Below are positions 8,657 to 17,364 of a stretch of 42,677 bases of DNA, in pieces. The DNA comes from Proteobacteria bacterium bin106 (GTDB lineage Bacteria > Bdellovibrionota_B > Oligoflexia > Oligoflexales > Bin106): positions 1 through 42,677 of the forward strand of contig MPNI01000020.1 of the NCBI GenBank assembly GCA_002238945.1. Direction: 5' to 3'. How positions within the stretch are numbered: the first letter of the stretch is position 1; each line of letters opens with the position of its first letter. The notes under the pieces are model-generated. The model searched no databases, was not told the DNA's origin, and was given only the letters and a program-made list of their open reading frames with translations. The position numbers and the translations under genes were made by a program.

Positions 8657-9322
8657 CTAAGTACTACTTGTACTAAATACCACCATTTGAAAACTAACCC
8701 TTACTTTATAGGTTGCTAAAATTCGGGAGAGTTTAAGCAGAATGTTTTCTTCCTGAGATTTTTCATCTTTATTAGCAGTATATGCATCTTTACTACCAGA
8801 ATCTTGTGTTTGAGTTATGTCAACATTCTTAATACGTACCATATCTTTCATATGAGAAAGCTTGTCAAGAAATATACCAACCTGTTTATAGCTTCCTTCA
8901 ACATTCATAGAAATAGGGAGCTCATAATAAGTGAATGCACTACCAAGTGATCTAGGCGATTGCGGTTGAAAAGAGGTGAGATTGATATTACTCGCTTGTG
9001 CAGCATCATTGACAAAATAGATGATTTCTTCCATCACAAATCTTTCAGGTAGCTTTTTTTGAATATTTTTAAGCTTAGCATTAAGCTTTTTTGATTCTTC
9101 TATCAACTCTTCTTCGGTATTATCTTCAAGATTTTTCTGTGAACGATCCAAAATCGTTTTTTTAGAATCCATACTCTCTTTTGCTGTGTCATGCTCCTGT
9201 TGAACAACACTAAATTTCGAAGAAAATAATTGAAACCAAGCAATTACAAAACCAAGGGCAGCAGCCACCACTACCCTTACCACAATGGGTTGGCTGCGAT
9301 ACATTCTTATATACATTTGCAT
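8657..9322 (-). CDS. pilO: Type IV pilus inner-membrane protein PilO
   Basis: PilO is a bitopic protein that heterodimerises with PilN in the alignment subcomplex. At 221 aa it is the normal family length. It has a short cytoplasmic start, one membrane helix (about 14-33, VVRVVVAAALGFVIAWFQLF), a periplasmic coiled coil (about 38-95), then a ferredoxin-like PilO domain with the characteristic stretch ELPISMNVEGSYKQVGIFLDKLSHM (about 134-158, with a matching C-terminal strand). It begins 24 nt after the pilN stop. The ATG at 9322 has only a weak, distant GAGAG ribosome site, so translational coupling to pilN is possible. Confidence 0.92.
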   Translation of the reverse strand: MQMYIRMYRSQPIVVRVVVAAALGFVIAWFQLFSSKFSVVQQEHDTAKESMDSKKTILDRSQKNLEDNTEEELIEESKKLNAKLKNIQKKLPERFVMEEIIYFVNDAAQASNINLTSFQPQSPRSLGSAFTYYELPISMNVEGSYKQVGIFLDKLSHMKDMVRIKNVDITQTQDSGSKDAYTANKDEKSQEENILLKLSRILATYKVRVSFQMVVFSTSST

Positions 9323-9346
9323 AATGAAAAATCTCTCGTAAAACTA

Positions 9347-9973
9347 TTATCTCAGAAGGTAAACAAAAGAGAGTTGAAACTCATGTGTATTTTCAATCTT
9401 TGGAAAGTCTTGCAATGCAAAATCACTACGTCTAATGTTTTTAATAGCAATCTTTTCAAAAGATACTCTTGAGCGAATATCATCCTCGCTAGGAACCTTA
9501 TCCTTAGTACTAATAAGTGATTTGATAAAATGAGCAATCATGGAAGGATCATGAGCATGACCTGAAATGTCTATTTTTTTAGAACCAGAATCTATTTTTA
9601 AGCTTTTATACCATAGTCCTGCAGGCTTTAAAGAATGCATAAACTCCACTAACAGCACTGACTCAAAACGATTGATCTCAGTGACTGTTATATCTCCCAG
9701 TCCAGCAATTCTATTTTTGAGTTTATCGTTTTCTTCGATATACTTTTCTAACTTAGCCGACTCTGACTTGATGTTATCAATACTGCTTTGATAGGCTTGC
9801 TCTTGAGTTTTATAATCCTCTATTTTTGTACTTAATCCTGCTGTCTTAGCTTCCACAAACAAATAGACCAACATGATCATCAATACCAACACTACTGCTT
9901 CGATAATCCACCAAGTGTGATTCTCGAGTTCTTCGTAAGGAGTTAAGTTGATATTGATAAGTGGCTTACTCAC
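9347..9973 (-). CDS. pilN: Type IV pilus inner-membrane protein PilN
   Basis: The N-terminus carries the PilM-binding motif ININLTPYEE (residues 6-15), the family's INLLPYRE-type sequence, which docks in the cytoplasmic PilM groove. One membrane helix (about 22-42) is followed by a periplasmic coiled coil (about 45-90) and a ferredoxin-like domain. Length is 208 aa, typical of the family. The start is a GTG at 9973 with AAGGA 9 nt upstream; no ATG gives the conserved N-terminus. It lies 67 nt downstream of pilM and 24 nt upstream of pilO, consistent with one operon. Confidence 0.92.
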   Translation of the reverse strand: MSKPLININLTPYEELENHTWWIIEAVVLVLMIMLVYLFVEAKTAGLSTKIEDYKTQEQAYQSSIDNIKSESAKLEKYIEENDKLKNRIAGLGDITVTEINRFESVLLVEFMHSLKPAGLWYKSLKIDSGSKKIDISGHAHDPSMIAHFIKSLISTKDKVPSEDDIRSRVSFEKIAIKNIRRSDFALQDFPKIENTHEFQLSFVYLLR

Positions 9974-10040
9974 TTATATTTCCTTCTATATATCTTCATT
10001 ATTCATTATGTGTTTGATCAGTATTTCAGCAACACCTCAA

Positions 10041-11105
10041 CTAATCATCTACTTGACGTATGCCTAAACCAAAACATACTCCATAAAACGCTGTTTGCAG
10101 CTCTACTTTTTTCTTTATTGACTTAGAAACTTGCATATTAACACCATAAAAAGGATTAAGTTGATTCACTTGAACACCGCATTTTTTTGATATAATTTGA
10201 CTCAATCCAGGAATCATTGACGATCCACCCAACATAAACACTGATTGTAAACTTTGTACACCAGTTTTTAAGCCATGATTTTTATTAAAAAAATCTAGAG
10301 TCTGAATAATTTCTTGGGCCAGTAACTCATGAACATTATGTAAAACTCCGGCCACATTTTTTGAAACAGAACCTCCCTGACCTACAGATAATTTCAAATT
10401 TTCAGCACGCTGTTCATCCATACCTAAATCTGAAGCAATACATGCGGTGTAATAATCACCACCAATACCTACCACTCGGGATAGACAATAAATACCATTG
10501 AGAAAACAGATAACTGTGGAATATGTAGCACCCAGATCTAAAACCATATGAAGCCCAGGCAATTTCTGACAATTATAAGCAAATGTATTAGCAATACATA
10601 AAATAGAACTATCAATCACTCCAACTTTAAAGCCAACCCGACGCATTATCGATACATAGCGCTCCACACAATCAATTTTTGCTGCACATAAAATCACTGA
10701 CTTTTGGCCAACATTGTCAGGATCATCAATCTCTGAGTAGGCCCAAAAAAGCTCATCAAAGTTACTAAATTGCTGTTCAGCTAATTGCCTTACCTGATCA
10801 CCTAAGGGAATATTTACATCAAGATAATCTATCTCTACACGACGCACTATGGCAGCATTACCACCAATACTCAGAGCACAACGCTTGGTTTTAGAAAAAA
10901 GCTTTGATTTACTCACAACTTTCTTCATCTCACTGACCAACTCATCATATTTCTCAATGGTACCTTGATTGATGATGCCACGAGGAATAGAAAAGATATG
11001 AGGTTGACTTTGAAGAATATGTTTATTGCCCTTTTTTTTAAGAGCAACAACCTTGATACACGATGAACCAAAGTCCACAGCCACAAGATCTTTTTGATAA
11101 AACAT
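10041..11105 (-). CDS. pilM: Type IV pilus actin-like ATPase PilM
   Basis: PilM is a cytoplasmic actin/FtsA-fold protein that binds PilN and links the alignment complex to the pilus motors. The fold's nucleotide-binding elements are visible: phosphate-1 loop VAVDFGSSCIKVV near the N-terminus, MVLDLGATYSTVICF (phosphate 2) mid-protein, and the adenosine motif VFMLGGSSMIPGL near residue 290. Length is about 354 aa, normal for the family. The ATG at 11105 has AGGA 5 nt upstream; an in-frame GTG four codons earlier overlaps that site and is less likely. It is the first gene of the minus-strand pilus operon, whose promoter should lie in 11106-11300. Confidence 0.94.
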   Translation of the reverse strand: MFYQKDLVAVDFGSSCIKVVALKKKGNKHILQSQPHIFSIPRGIINQGTIEKYDELVSEMKKVVSKSKLFSKTKRCALSIGGNAAIVRRVEIDYLDVNIPLGDQVRQLAEQQFSNFDELFWAYSEIDDPDNVGQKSVILCAAKIDCVERYVSIMRRVGFKVGVIDSSILCIANTFAYNCQKLPGLHMVLDLGATYSTVICFLNGIYCLSRVVGIGGDYYTACIASDLGMDEQRAENLKLSVGQGGSVSKNVAGVLHNVHELLAQEIIQTLDFFNKNHGLKTGVQSLQSVFMLGGSSMIPGLSQIISKKCGVQVNQLNPFYGVNMQVSKSIKKKVELQTAFYGVCFGLGIRQVDD

Positions 11106-11426
11106 TTCTGTCCTCACTCAACTTTCTATGAAATGCACTATGGAATGCACTATGGAATGCACTATGGAATGCAATATACAATAACTTGCCACAGTCAACT
11201 CTTTACGCAAAAACCACCTAGAATCTGCAAGGTACTGCATTCCAGTGTTCATTTTTTCACCGCCCGTGACACAGAGCAATTTGCAGACTAGGTAAAACAT
11301 GCATCATAGCTATATCGACTATTGCCTGTAAAAACTTCACAGATGCATACCATTGTGATACTGTTAAGACTTTCTTCTGTAATGGCATTACCCATGATGG
11401 CTTATTTGCTTGGAGACTCTCTTATT
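11106..11426. other. Divergent intergenic region between pilM and cbs
   Basis: This region must hold the pilus-operon promoter (minus strand) and the cbs promoter (plus strand). Next to pilM it carries the 12-bp tandem repeat described separately. A TTGACT box on the minus strand (11193-11198) faces TATATT (11173-11178), but the 14-nt spacing is short for sigma-70, so it is not called. No open frame here looks real. Confidence 0.5.
11127..11174. repeat. 12-bp tandem repeat x4 in the pilM leader
   Basis: The unit tatggaatgcac occurs four times with one or two changes in the first and last copies. It lies 22 nt upstream of the pilM start, in the presumed 5' untranslated region. Copy-number change by slippage would alter leader length; an effect on pilus expression is speculation. 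Confidence 0.85.
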
Positions 11427-12377
11427 ATGCTTTACAACAATATCTCAGAGGCTATTGGCACTACCCCTCTAGTACGGCTACATCGCGTCAGTCAAGACCT
11501 GGAGTGTACTGTGTGGGCAAAATGTGAATTCATGAATCCAGGAGGATCCATGAAAGATCGCGTGGCCAAACATATGGTCGAACAAGCTGAAAAAGAAGGC
11601 ATCATCCAACCTGGTGATACATTAGTGGAAGCTAGCAGTGGCAATACTGGCATCGGTTTAGCCATGATGGGAGCTAGTAAAGGCTATAAAGTGGTTATTG
11701 TCATGCCTGAAAAGATGAGCCAAGAAAAAGCCACTATCCTTGAGGCACTTGGAGCAGAGATCATCCGTACTCCCTCTGATGCTGCTTTTGATGATGAGAG
11801 AAGCCATATTGAAGTGGCTAAAAAACTTGCTACACAACCACGAACCTTTTATTTGGATCAATACAACAATCCTTACAACCCTCTAGCTCATCAATCCCAA
11901 ACTGCACAAGAAATATACAACGATCTTAAAGGAAAGGTGGATATGATTGTCATGGGAGTGGGAACAGGAGGAAGTGTAACGGGTATCAGTAACTACTTTA
12001 AAGAGCATTGCCCCGAATGTATCAGTGTGGGAGTAGATCCCTATGGATCCATCCTTGCTCCTATCCCTGATACTGTTAGACCATATCACGTCGAAGGTAT
12101 TGGCTATGACTTTTTTCCAAGCGTACTCAATAGGGATAACGTGAAGCAATGGATAAAAACCACCGATAAAGAATCTTTTCACTACGCTCGTTTATTGATA
12201 AAAGACGAAGGATTGTTATGTGGAGGATCATCCGGTGCTGTACTGGCTGCAGCTCTCAAAGCTGCCAAAGCTCTCAAAAAAGACCAAAATTGTGTCTTAG
12301 TATTGCCTGATGGCATCCGCAATTATCTCAGCAAATTTGTAAACCCCAAATGGCTTCAAGAGCATAACCTTCTTTAG
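11427..12377 (+). CDS. cbs: Cystathionine beta-synthase (PLP-dependent, no CBS regulatory domain)
   Basis: The enzyme condenses serine and homocysteine to cystathionine (reverse transsulfuration) or acts as a cysteine synthase relative; both belong to the fold-type II PLP family. Seen: PLP-lysine motif NPGGSMKDR (about residue 40), substrate loop EASSGNTGIGLA, phosphate-binding GVGTGGSVTG, and a C-terminus VLVLPDGIRNYLSKF that closely resembles cystathionine beta-synthase rather than CysK. The ATG at 11427 (316 aa) is chosen because it begins the conserved domain (MLYNNISEAIGTTPLVRL) and has GGAG upstream, though at 11 nt. Longer in-frame starts add an unrelated hydrophobic stretch. The regulatory CBS-domain pair of animal enzymes is absent. 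The gene is monocistronic and converges on the DsbA-like gene. Confidence 0.9.
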   Translation: MLYNNISEAIGTTPLVRLHRVSQDLECTVWAKCEFMNPGGSMKDRVAKHMVEQAEKEGIIQPGDTLVEASSGNTGIGLAMMGASKGYKVVIVMPEKMSQEKATILEALGAEIIRTPSDAAFDDERSHIEVAKKLATQPRTFYLDQYNNPYNPLAHQSQTAQEIYNDLKGKVDMIVMGVGTGGSVTGISNYFKEHCPECISVGVDPYGSILAPIPDTVRPYHVEGIGYDFFPSVLNRDNVKQWIKTTDKESFHYARLLIKDEGLLCGGSSGAVLAAALKAAKALKKDQNCVLVLPDGIRNYLSKFVNPKWLQEHNLL

Positions 12378-12430
12378 TCTTTTAAAGACGTCATCAATAC
12401 TTTCATATAAGTAGATTGCAAAAGAAAAAA

Positions 12431-12464
12431 GGTACATACTAAGTACGGTGACTCAGTATGTACC
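12431..12464 (-). terminator. Intrinsic terminator of the DsbA-like gene
   Basis: A perfect 10-bp stem, ggtacatact (12431-12440) with agtatgtacc (12455-12464), encloses a 14-nt loop. On the minus strand it is followed directly by TTTTTTCTTTT, giving a good U-tract 20-50 nt after the stop at 12483. On the plus strand the following sequence (ctaaacgttttt) is a weaker tract, so it may also serve cbs. Confidence 0.8.
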
Positions 12465-12482
12465 CTAAACGTTTTTCCCTAA

Positions 12483-14060
12483 CTATCCCTTAACGGCTTT
12501 TTTCTTATCTTTTGCTGCAGAACTCGAAAGCGCTTCCTTCAATGTGGTTTGGAAAGCTTTTTCATCAGAGCCGTTAAACCTCACACCGTTAACATAGATA
12601 TACGGCGTGCCTGTTACACCAATACGACTACCCTCTTTGACAATCTTATCCACAAACTGCTTTGCATCATCTGAGGCAACACATTGATTAAAGTCCTTTT
12701 CTTTAAGCTTGAGCTCAGAGATAGCCTTAGCACCAAAAGATGCATCTTCTTTATCCTTATGGCTTGCTGCAAATGCCATATCATGAAATTCCCAAAACTT
12801 CCCTTGCTTATTAGCACAATAAGCCTGAGAGTTTATGGTTGTTGACTTCTCTCCAAAGATAGAAAAAGGCATATACACAAAGGCTACTCTCTTTTGCTCT
12901 TTTTTATCAAGACTATCCATTGCCGTTTTAAGCCACTTGCTTGCTCTTGCACAATACCCACAATAAAAATCACTGAATTTTACAACAACTACATCAGCTT
13001 TCTCTGAAGCACCTTTGATGGGAGCTCCTGATACATTGATGTCTACCCAATGAGCTTTAGGGGCTGAAGTAAGAACAACAAACTTTTCATCCTTAACCAG
13101 CTTTTGTACCCATTCTGCTTTCTTCTCAAGCTCTTTGGTTCGACTAAGGGTTTTCAAAACATGCTCTTTGACATCTTCATATTTCATCTCTGCTGATGGC
13201 TTATTTTCTTCAAACCATGCCTTCATCTCTTTTTCAGTTGGAGGTTTAACGGCCAAGACTTTTTGAAGATAGGCTTCCTTAGTCACCTTTTGTTTTTTAG
13301 CCATCTTTTCAGCATGTAAACTCATAAGATAGTCATGAAACACCTTCGAGCGTTCTTGATAGGTACTCATATGCAGCTCAAAAAATTCTGATTTTATAGC
13401 CACTGGTAAGACATCCATACTCAAGGCTTTCTTACCTAAAGTCACCTGAAAGTTATTTAAAGAAAGCCCTACTTTGCTTTCTTGAGGTTTTGCAGTGACA
13501 ACAGCAAACTTCTCATCTTTAACAAGTTTTTCCACAAGCTTATCTCGAGCATCCATATACTTTTCTTGCTTAAGACCACGCATGATCTGATCTTTAACAT
13601 CTTCATACTTCATCTCTGCTGATGGCTTGTTTTTTTCAAACCATTCCTTCATTTCTTTTTCTGTGGGATCAGTAATATCAAACAGTTTCTTTCTCACTGT
13701 GTCTTCAGAAACCTTGTCTGCTACAGCTTTTTTTTGCACATACTGTTCTAATAGATAAGCATGATAAAGTTGAACACTTCTTTCATAAACCATACTGTTG
13801 ATTTTATGAAGTTCTGTTTTATATGTCTCTGGAAGTGTTTCATGGTCCACCGTTTTACCAGCTAGCTGCACGACAAAATCAAGCTTGTCGTTTGTGGTTA
13901 TTTTAGAGCTTTGTTTAGAGCTTTGTTTAGAGCTTTGTTTAGAGCTTTGGGCAAAAACCACAGAAGAACATAGCATCAGAGTACACATCACACCTACACT
14001 GTATATGCTAGATATAGCAAATGTTCTAACATACTCGCGACCATACTCACGTTTCCACAT
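12483..14060 (-). CDS. DsbA-family periplasmic thiol oxidoreductase with duplicated SurA-like N-terminal modules
   Basis: The product is 525 aa, far longer than DsbA (about 200). It has a signal peptide (cleavage about after VVFA, residue 37), then four QSSK repeats. Two copies of a 130-140 residue helical module follow (about 57-190 and 198-333), resembling the SurA/PpiC-parvulin chaperone N-terminal fold; each contains the near-identical string PTEKEMKxWFExNKPSAEMKYEDVK. The C-terminus is a thioredoxin/DsbA domain with active site CGYC (Cys367, Cys370) and cis-Pro loop GTPYIYVNG. The likely role is making or shuffling disulfides in exported proteins, with the helical modules holding unfolded clients (inference). 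The ATG at 14060 has AGGTGA just upstream. It lies 119 nt downstream of, and co-oriented with, a Cys-repeat lipoprotein gene. Confidence 0.85.
   Translation of the reverse strand: MWKREYGREYVRTFAISSIYSVGVMCTLMLCSSVVFAQSSKQSSKQSSKQSSKITTNDKLDFVVQLAGKTVDHETLPETYKTELHKINSMVYERSVQLYHAYLLEQYVQKKAVADKVSEDTVRKKLFDITDPTEKEMKEWFEKNKPSAEMKYEDVKDQIMRGLKQEKYMDARDKLVEKLVKDEKFAVVTAKPQESKVGLSLNNFQVTLGKKALSMDVLPVAIKSEFFELHMSTYQERSKVFHDYLMSLHAEKMAKKQKVTKEAYLQKVLAVKPPTEKEMKAWFEENKPSAEMKYEDVKEHVLKTLSRTKELEKKAEWVQKLVKDEKFVVLTSAPKAHWVDINVSGAPIKGASEKADVVVVKFSDFYCGYCARASKWLKTAMDSLDKKEQKRVAFVYMPFSIFGEKSTTINSQAYCANKQGKFWEFHDMAFAASHKDKEDASFGAKAISELKLKEKDFNQCVASDDAKQFVDKIVKEGSRIGVTGTPYIYVNGVRFNGSDEKAFQTTLKEALSSSAAKDKKKAVKG
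13904..13951. repeat. 12-bp tandem repeat x4 (QSSK) in the DsbA-like gene
   Basis: Four copies of tagagctttgtt encode QSSK right after the predicted signal-peptidase site. The first three copies are identical. They form a short flexible linker. Confidence 0.9.
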
Positions 14061-14179
14061 AATCACCTACCAATTAAAAATGAATAAATACAATACGAAA
14101 ATAAGTGTCGACGACAATATATGTCATACGTCGGCTTCAGCAGCCATCAGAGACAACTATGGTCAATAGTATCAGAGAA

Positions 14180-15058
14180 TTAGAAAGAACGAAGACAATT
14201 AAAGCGCAAGGACTCAGATTGCTGCTGTTTTCGACATGTATGGGCCTGATCAGGTTGGATATGATTCTGCCCCATAAGATCTAAACAAAGGAGACGCTCA
14301 GGATTCTTAGAAAAACTCAAAAAACATGCATCAATCTGCAAGTCATTTAAACCCAGCTCTTCAACATAGCGTAAGCACTTGAGTTTATCATGTACGTTAT
14401 TAAATGCTACATAACAAGCCTCAAGTTCTTCAGGAGCAATAGAAGCTTGTGCCACTGTTTTTAAACACTCAAATTCTTCAGTCTCTTTAGAAAAAGCCAT
14501 ATCACAAATTTCAACATGTCCTACTTTAAGATCGTTCATCCCCACATGTGCAAAGCATCGTATACGGCCACCATCACGAGAAAAGGTCTGTACACAAGCA
14601 TGCATTATGTCAGCACGAAGATTATACTTTGCTGCAACCTTCAAACAACGATCTAACCATTTACCGAAGAAGTCATCTGCACACACCTCTTCAATGGATA
14701 ATTCTAAGTCCTTCTCCAGCTCACTTAGATCACTGTCCTCCACACTAACAGGCTCATCTTCGCTAACATCACTTACTTTTTCATCAGAAGCTAGTTGATC
14801 TAATTCTTGATCTAATTCTTGATCTGATTCTTGATCTGATTCTTGATCTGATGATGACAAGCGTGACCCATCACCAGCAAAGTCCGATGATGCAGTGGTT
14901 GTTTTACAAGCACTGATAGCAATACATAAAAAGACGATAAACCATCCACTAAAAGATATTTGAGTCATCAAACTACCCACTGTGTTATATCTATCCTCTT
15001 GTCCTTTATGCTTGTCCTTATAACATGTCTGCTTGACTTGAAGGTGATGGGATACCAT
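14180..15058 (-). CDS. Lipoprotein with six 30-residue Cys-x12-Cys repeats
   Basis: No known family was recognised. The lipobox ISAC gives lipidated Cys51 (numbering from the ATG at 15058). A Ser/Asp/Glu-rich linker with DQES/DQEL repeats (71-88) follows. The C-terminal domain has Cys pairs at 126/138, 155/168, 185/198, 215/228, 245/258 and 275/288: five pairs separated by exactly 12 residues and spaced exactly 30 apart, plus a first pair one residue shorter. Conserved features around the first Cys of each repeat (C-x2-(A/S/T)-F-S/N) suggest an alpha-hairpin clamped by a disulfide. The start is uncertain: an in-frame ATG at 14968 would give a shorter signal, and neither has a clear ribosome site. 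The downstream DsbA-like gene on the same strand is a natural candidate for oxidising these pairs (inference). Confidence 0.75.
   Translation of the reverse strand: MVSHHLQVKQTCYKDKHKGQEDRYNTVGSLMTQISFSGWFIVFLCIAISACKTTTASSDFAGDGSRLSSSDQESDQESDQELDQELDQLASDEKVSDVSEDEPVSVEDSDLSELEKDLELSIEEVCADDFFGKWLDRCLKVAAKYNLRADIMHACVQTFSRDGGRIRCFAHVGMNDLKVGHVEICDMAFSKETEEFECLKTVAQASIAPEELEACYVAFNNVHDKLKCLRYVEELGLNDLQIDACFLSFSKNPERLLCLDLMGQNHIQPDQAHTCRKQQQSESLRFNCLRSF
14795..14854. repeat. 12-bp tandem repeat x5 (DQES/DQEL)
   Basis: Units ttgatctaattc (two copies) and ttgatctgattc (two copies) plus a diverged fifth lie in the acidic linker of the Cys-repeat lipoprotein. The array is in frame. Confidence 0.9.
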
Positions 15059-15608
15059 GGTATTGGCTATAGAGATATTATTCTTAAGAAAATAGCCAAA
15101 ATATCATAGTAAGTTTTTTCACTCTCCGTCTACCCCAGGATTGCTATTTTCATACTACCCTACACCCCCCACAGCACAAAGTTTTCTTGTTCTGCATCCT
15201 TAACTCAAGACTTCATACCATCATACACTTAACTTGCTTTTTAGAATCATTCTAACATCAAAAATCATTATCAATTACCATAAAATTCACTCTTAAACGA
15301 AACGTCATAGCCTAAAATCCTGACACAGAATCACCGCTACAGCCGCTACTTGAACACAACACAGCATCTTAACGGACAACTGAGAGGCTTACTTAAGAGC
15401 TTATCTTAGTCTTAGCCCTCCTAGCTTTTAGTAAAAGCTAGGGACATTATTATTATATCTTACTTAGAAAAAACTCTTTATACTCAAGCGTTCTTCAATT
15501 AAGCTCCATTATAGCTTGTATTACTATGTGCCAAAACTGTCTTTTTTGTTGCTTGTCACAACCCTATCATTACTCCCCTACTTTTTTTCTTACTTCTTAT
15601 CTTATCTT
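15059..15608. other. Divergent intergenic region upstream of purK
   Basis: No gene was recognised. It must hold the promoters of the Cys-repeat lipoprotein (minus) and purK (plus). It contains one strong hairpin, listed separately. An open frame continues 31 codons upstream of the chosen purK start, but that part is hydrophobic low-complexity sequence without a ribosome site. Confidence 0.5.
15420..15442. other. Perfect 10-bp hairpin upstream of purK
   Basis: cctagctttt (15420-15429) pairs with aaaagctagg (15433-15442) around a 3-nt loop. Neither side has a T-run, so it is not a typical intrinsic terminator. It could be a leader element of purK or a transcription-factor site. The core CCTAGCT/AGCTAGG recurs in the hairpin at 21578-21607. 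Confidence 0.5.
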
Positions 15609-16814
15609 ATGAATGCAACATCTATCCCAAAACTCGGCATTATTGGAGGTGGGCAGCTAGCTCGTATGCTTGCTTTCAGTGCTCATCGCTTAGGCATTCC
15701 TTGTTATGTGCTCAGTCCTCGTAGGGATGATGCTGCTGCTGAGGTTGTAAAGCATCATATCTGTGCAGATATCCATGATCAAGACGCTCTTCAAAAACTT
15801 ATGACACACTGTACAGTTATCACCTTTGAAAGTGAAAACATTACGGAAAACACTTTAGAGCTACTTGCACAATCTTCTTGTTCATGCCTCCCCCACCCTC
15901 TAACAGCCATGCAGCCCTTGGCTAGACGTCACAGCCAAAAAAAACTTCTTGCCTCTTACAATCTGCCCATAACTCCTTATCTCGATGTGACACAACAACA
16001 ACAAGGGGGAGAATCGCTTGTCAGGTATATTAAAGAACGCTTATCCCTTCCTGCAGTTTTAAAAACCAGCAAGGGAGGCTATGATGGGCGCGCTACCTTT
16101 ATTATCCATCCCCAAAAACCTGATCATCTTGACCTTCTTACAGCATTTCTTAGCAAGTATGCAATGATTCCACTTATAGCTGAAAAATATGTAGATTTTT
16201 CAAAGGAAATAGCCATCACTATGGCACGTAATGCAAGAGGAGATATCCATACACTGCCTGCCGTTGAAACTTATCAAAAAGATTATCAATGCGATTGGGT
16301 GAAAGGACCTTTAGAAACAAAAAAAGAACTTAAAGACCACTTAAGTAAGCTAAAGACAGCTATCACTCACATGCTTCACCATATTCAATACATTGGAGTC
16401 ATTACTTTTGAACTTTTTGTTTTACATGATCAATCAGTATGGATCAATGAGGTTGCACCAAGAGTGCATAATTCTGCACATTATTCCATGAATGCACTGG
16501 ATATCAGTCAATTCGATCTTCATATTATGTCCTTGTTTAACATGCCTCTGCCCATAGATTACCGACTGCGTAGCCCTGGCTTTGCCATGACCAATCTGAT
16601 AGGAAAAGGAGAGCATCATATGCCACTGATACAAAATAGCGATACTTTTTTACATAGATATGATAAAAAAGAAGCACGAAGAGGACGCAAAATGGGGCAT
16701 ATCAATGCTCTTGCCCCATCAACTGAAGAAGCTCTCAAAAAAGCTCTCACAGCAAGAGAAGATCTCTATAAACATCTACGTATACAAAACGATATAAATC
16801 TTTTATATACGTAG
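15609..16814 (+). CDS. purK: N5-carboxyaminoimidazole ribonucleotide synthetase
   Basis: PurK uses ATP and bicarbonate to convert AIR to N5-CAIR in purine synthesis. It is an ATP-grasp enzyme: the N-terminal nucleotide-fold motif [14 protein letters not shown] is at about residue 8, the ATP-grasp lysine/glycine loop [12 protein letters not shown] near 155, and the metal-ligand stretch [16 protein letters not shown] near 280. Length is 401 aa, slightly longer than usual (about 355-400). The ATG at 15609 is chosen because the conserved fold begins a few residues later; no start shows a clear ribosome site. It lies 38 nt upstream of purE, and the two encode consecutive steps. Confidence 0.95.
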   Translation: MNATSIPKLGIIGGGQLARMLAFSAHRLGIPCYVLSPRRDDAAAEVVKHHICADIHDQDALQKLMTHCTVITFESENITENTLELLAQSSCSCLPHPLTAMQPLARRHSQKKLLASYNLPITPYLDVTQQQQGGESLVRYIKERLSLPAVLKTSKGGYDGRATFIIHPQKPDHLDLLTAFLSKYAMIPLIAEKYVDFSKEIAITMARNARGDIHTLPAVETYQKDYQCDWVKGPLETKKELKDHLSKLKTAITHMLHHIQYIGVITFELFVLHDQSVWINEVAPRVHNSAHYSMNALDISQFDLHIMSLFNMPLPIDYRLRSPGFAMTNLIGKGEHHMPLIQNSDTFLHRYDKKEARRGRKMGHINALAPSTEEALKKALTAREDLYKHLRIQNDINLLYT

Positions 16815-16852
16815 AAACAACAGGTACATCATCACATTCGCAAGTAAAGTTC

Positions 16853-17341
16853 ATGACGACAGAAGAAACACGGATAGCTGTGATTATGGGATCACTCTCT
16901 GATAAAAAGGTTATGCAAGGAGCTTGTGATTGCTTGAAGGGGTTTTCTGTGAGCTATGAGATGCACATTGTTTCAGCTCATCGCTCACCACAATACATGC
17001 AAGAATATGCTTTAGGACTTGAACAACGAGGAATCAAAGTTGTTATAGCGGGAGCTGGAGGAGCAGCTCACCTACCAGGTATGGTAGCTTCACTGACAAC
17101 CGTTCCTGTCATTGGAGTACCCATTGCTTTGAAACATCTTAGAGGTATGGATTCTCTTTTATCCATCGTCTCGATGCCTAAAGGTACCCCTGTTGCTACT
17201 GTGGCCATTGATGGTGCTTTTAACGCAGGACTATTAGCCATTCGTATCATGGCAACCCACCATAGCCATCTCAGAGAAAAACTTAGAAAATTTGCTCTCA
17301 AGCAACACGCAATCTCTCAAAGCAATATGTCTCGGCTCTAG
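16853..17341 (+). CDS. purE: N5-carboxyaminoimidazole ribonucleotide mutase (class I)
   Basis: PurE moves the carboxyl group of N5-CAIR (made by PurK) to C4, giving CAIR. At 162 aa it has the normal length. Motifs: substrate-binding [12 protein letters not shown] (about 11-22), the SAHRSP loop with catalytic His (41-46), and [14 protein letters not shown] (68-81). A purK partner marks it as class I, since class II enzymes use AIR and CO2 directly. The ribosome site is weak (AAGTAAAG). The last codons run into a GCTCTA repeat whose first unit supplies the TAG stop. Confidence 0.96.
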   Translation: MTTEETRIAVIMGSLSDKKVMQGACDCLKGFSVSYEMHIVSAHRSPQYMQEYALGLEQRGIKVVIAGAGGAAHLPGMVASLTTVPVIGVPIALKHLRGMDSLLSIVSMPKGTPVATVAIDGAFNAGLLAIRIMATHHSHLREKLRKFALKQHAISQSNMSRL

Positions 17342-17364
17342 CTCTAGCTCTAACTCTAGCTCTA
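17335..17364. repeat. 6-bp tandem repeat x5 over the purE stop codon
   Basis: GCTCTA occurs five times (fourth copy ACTCTA). In the purE frame the first unit reads CTC TAG, so the array begins exactly at the stop codon and lies in the 3' untranslated region. Confidence 0.85.

Noticed and set aside
11106-11300. Sigma-54 or sigma-70 promoter for the pilus operon
   Set aside because: TGGCA and TTGCA are present on the minus strand, but GG-GC spacing is 16 rather than 10. The TTGACT/TATATT pair has only 14-nt spacing.
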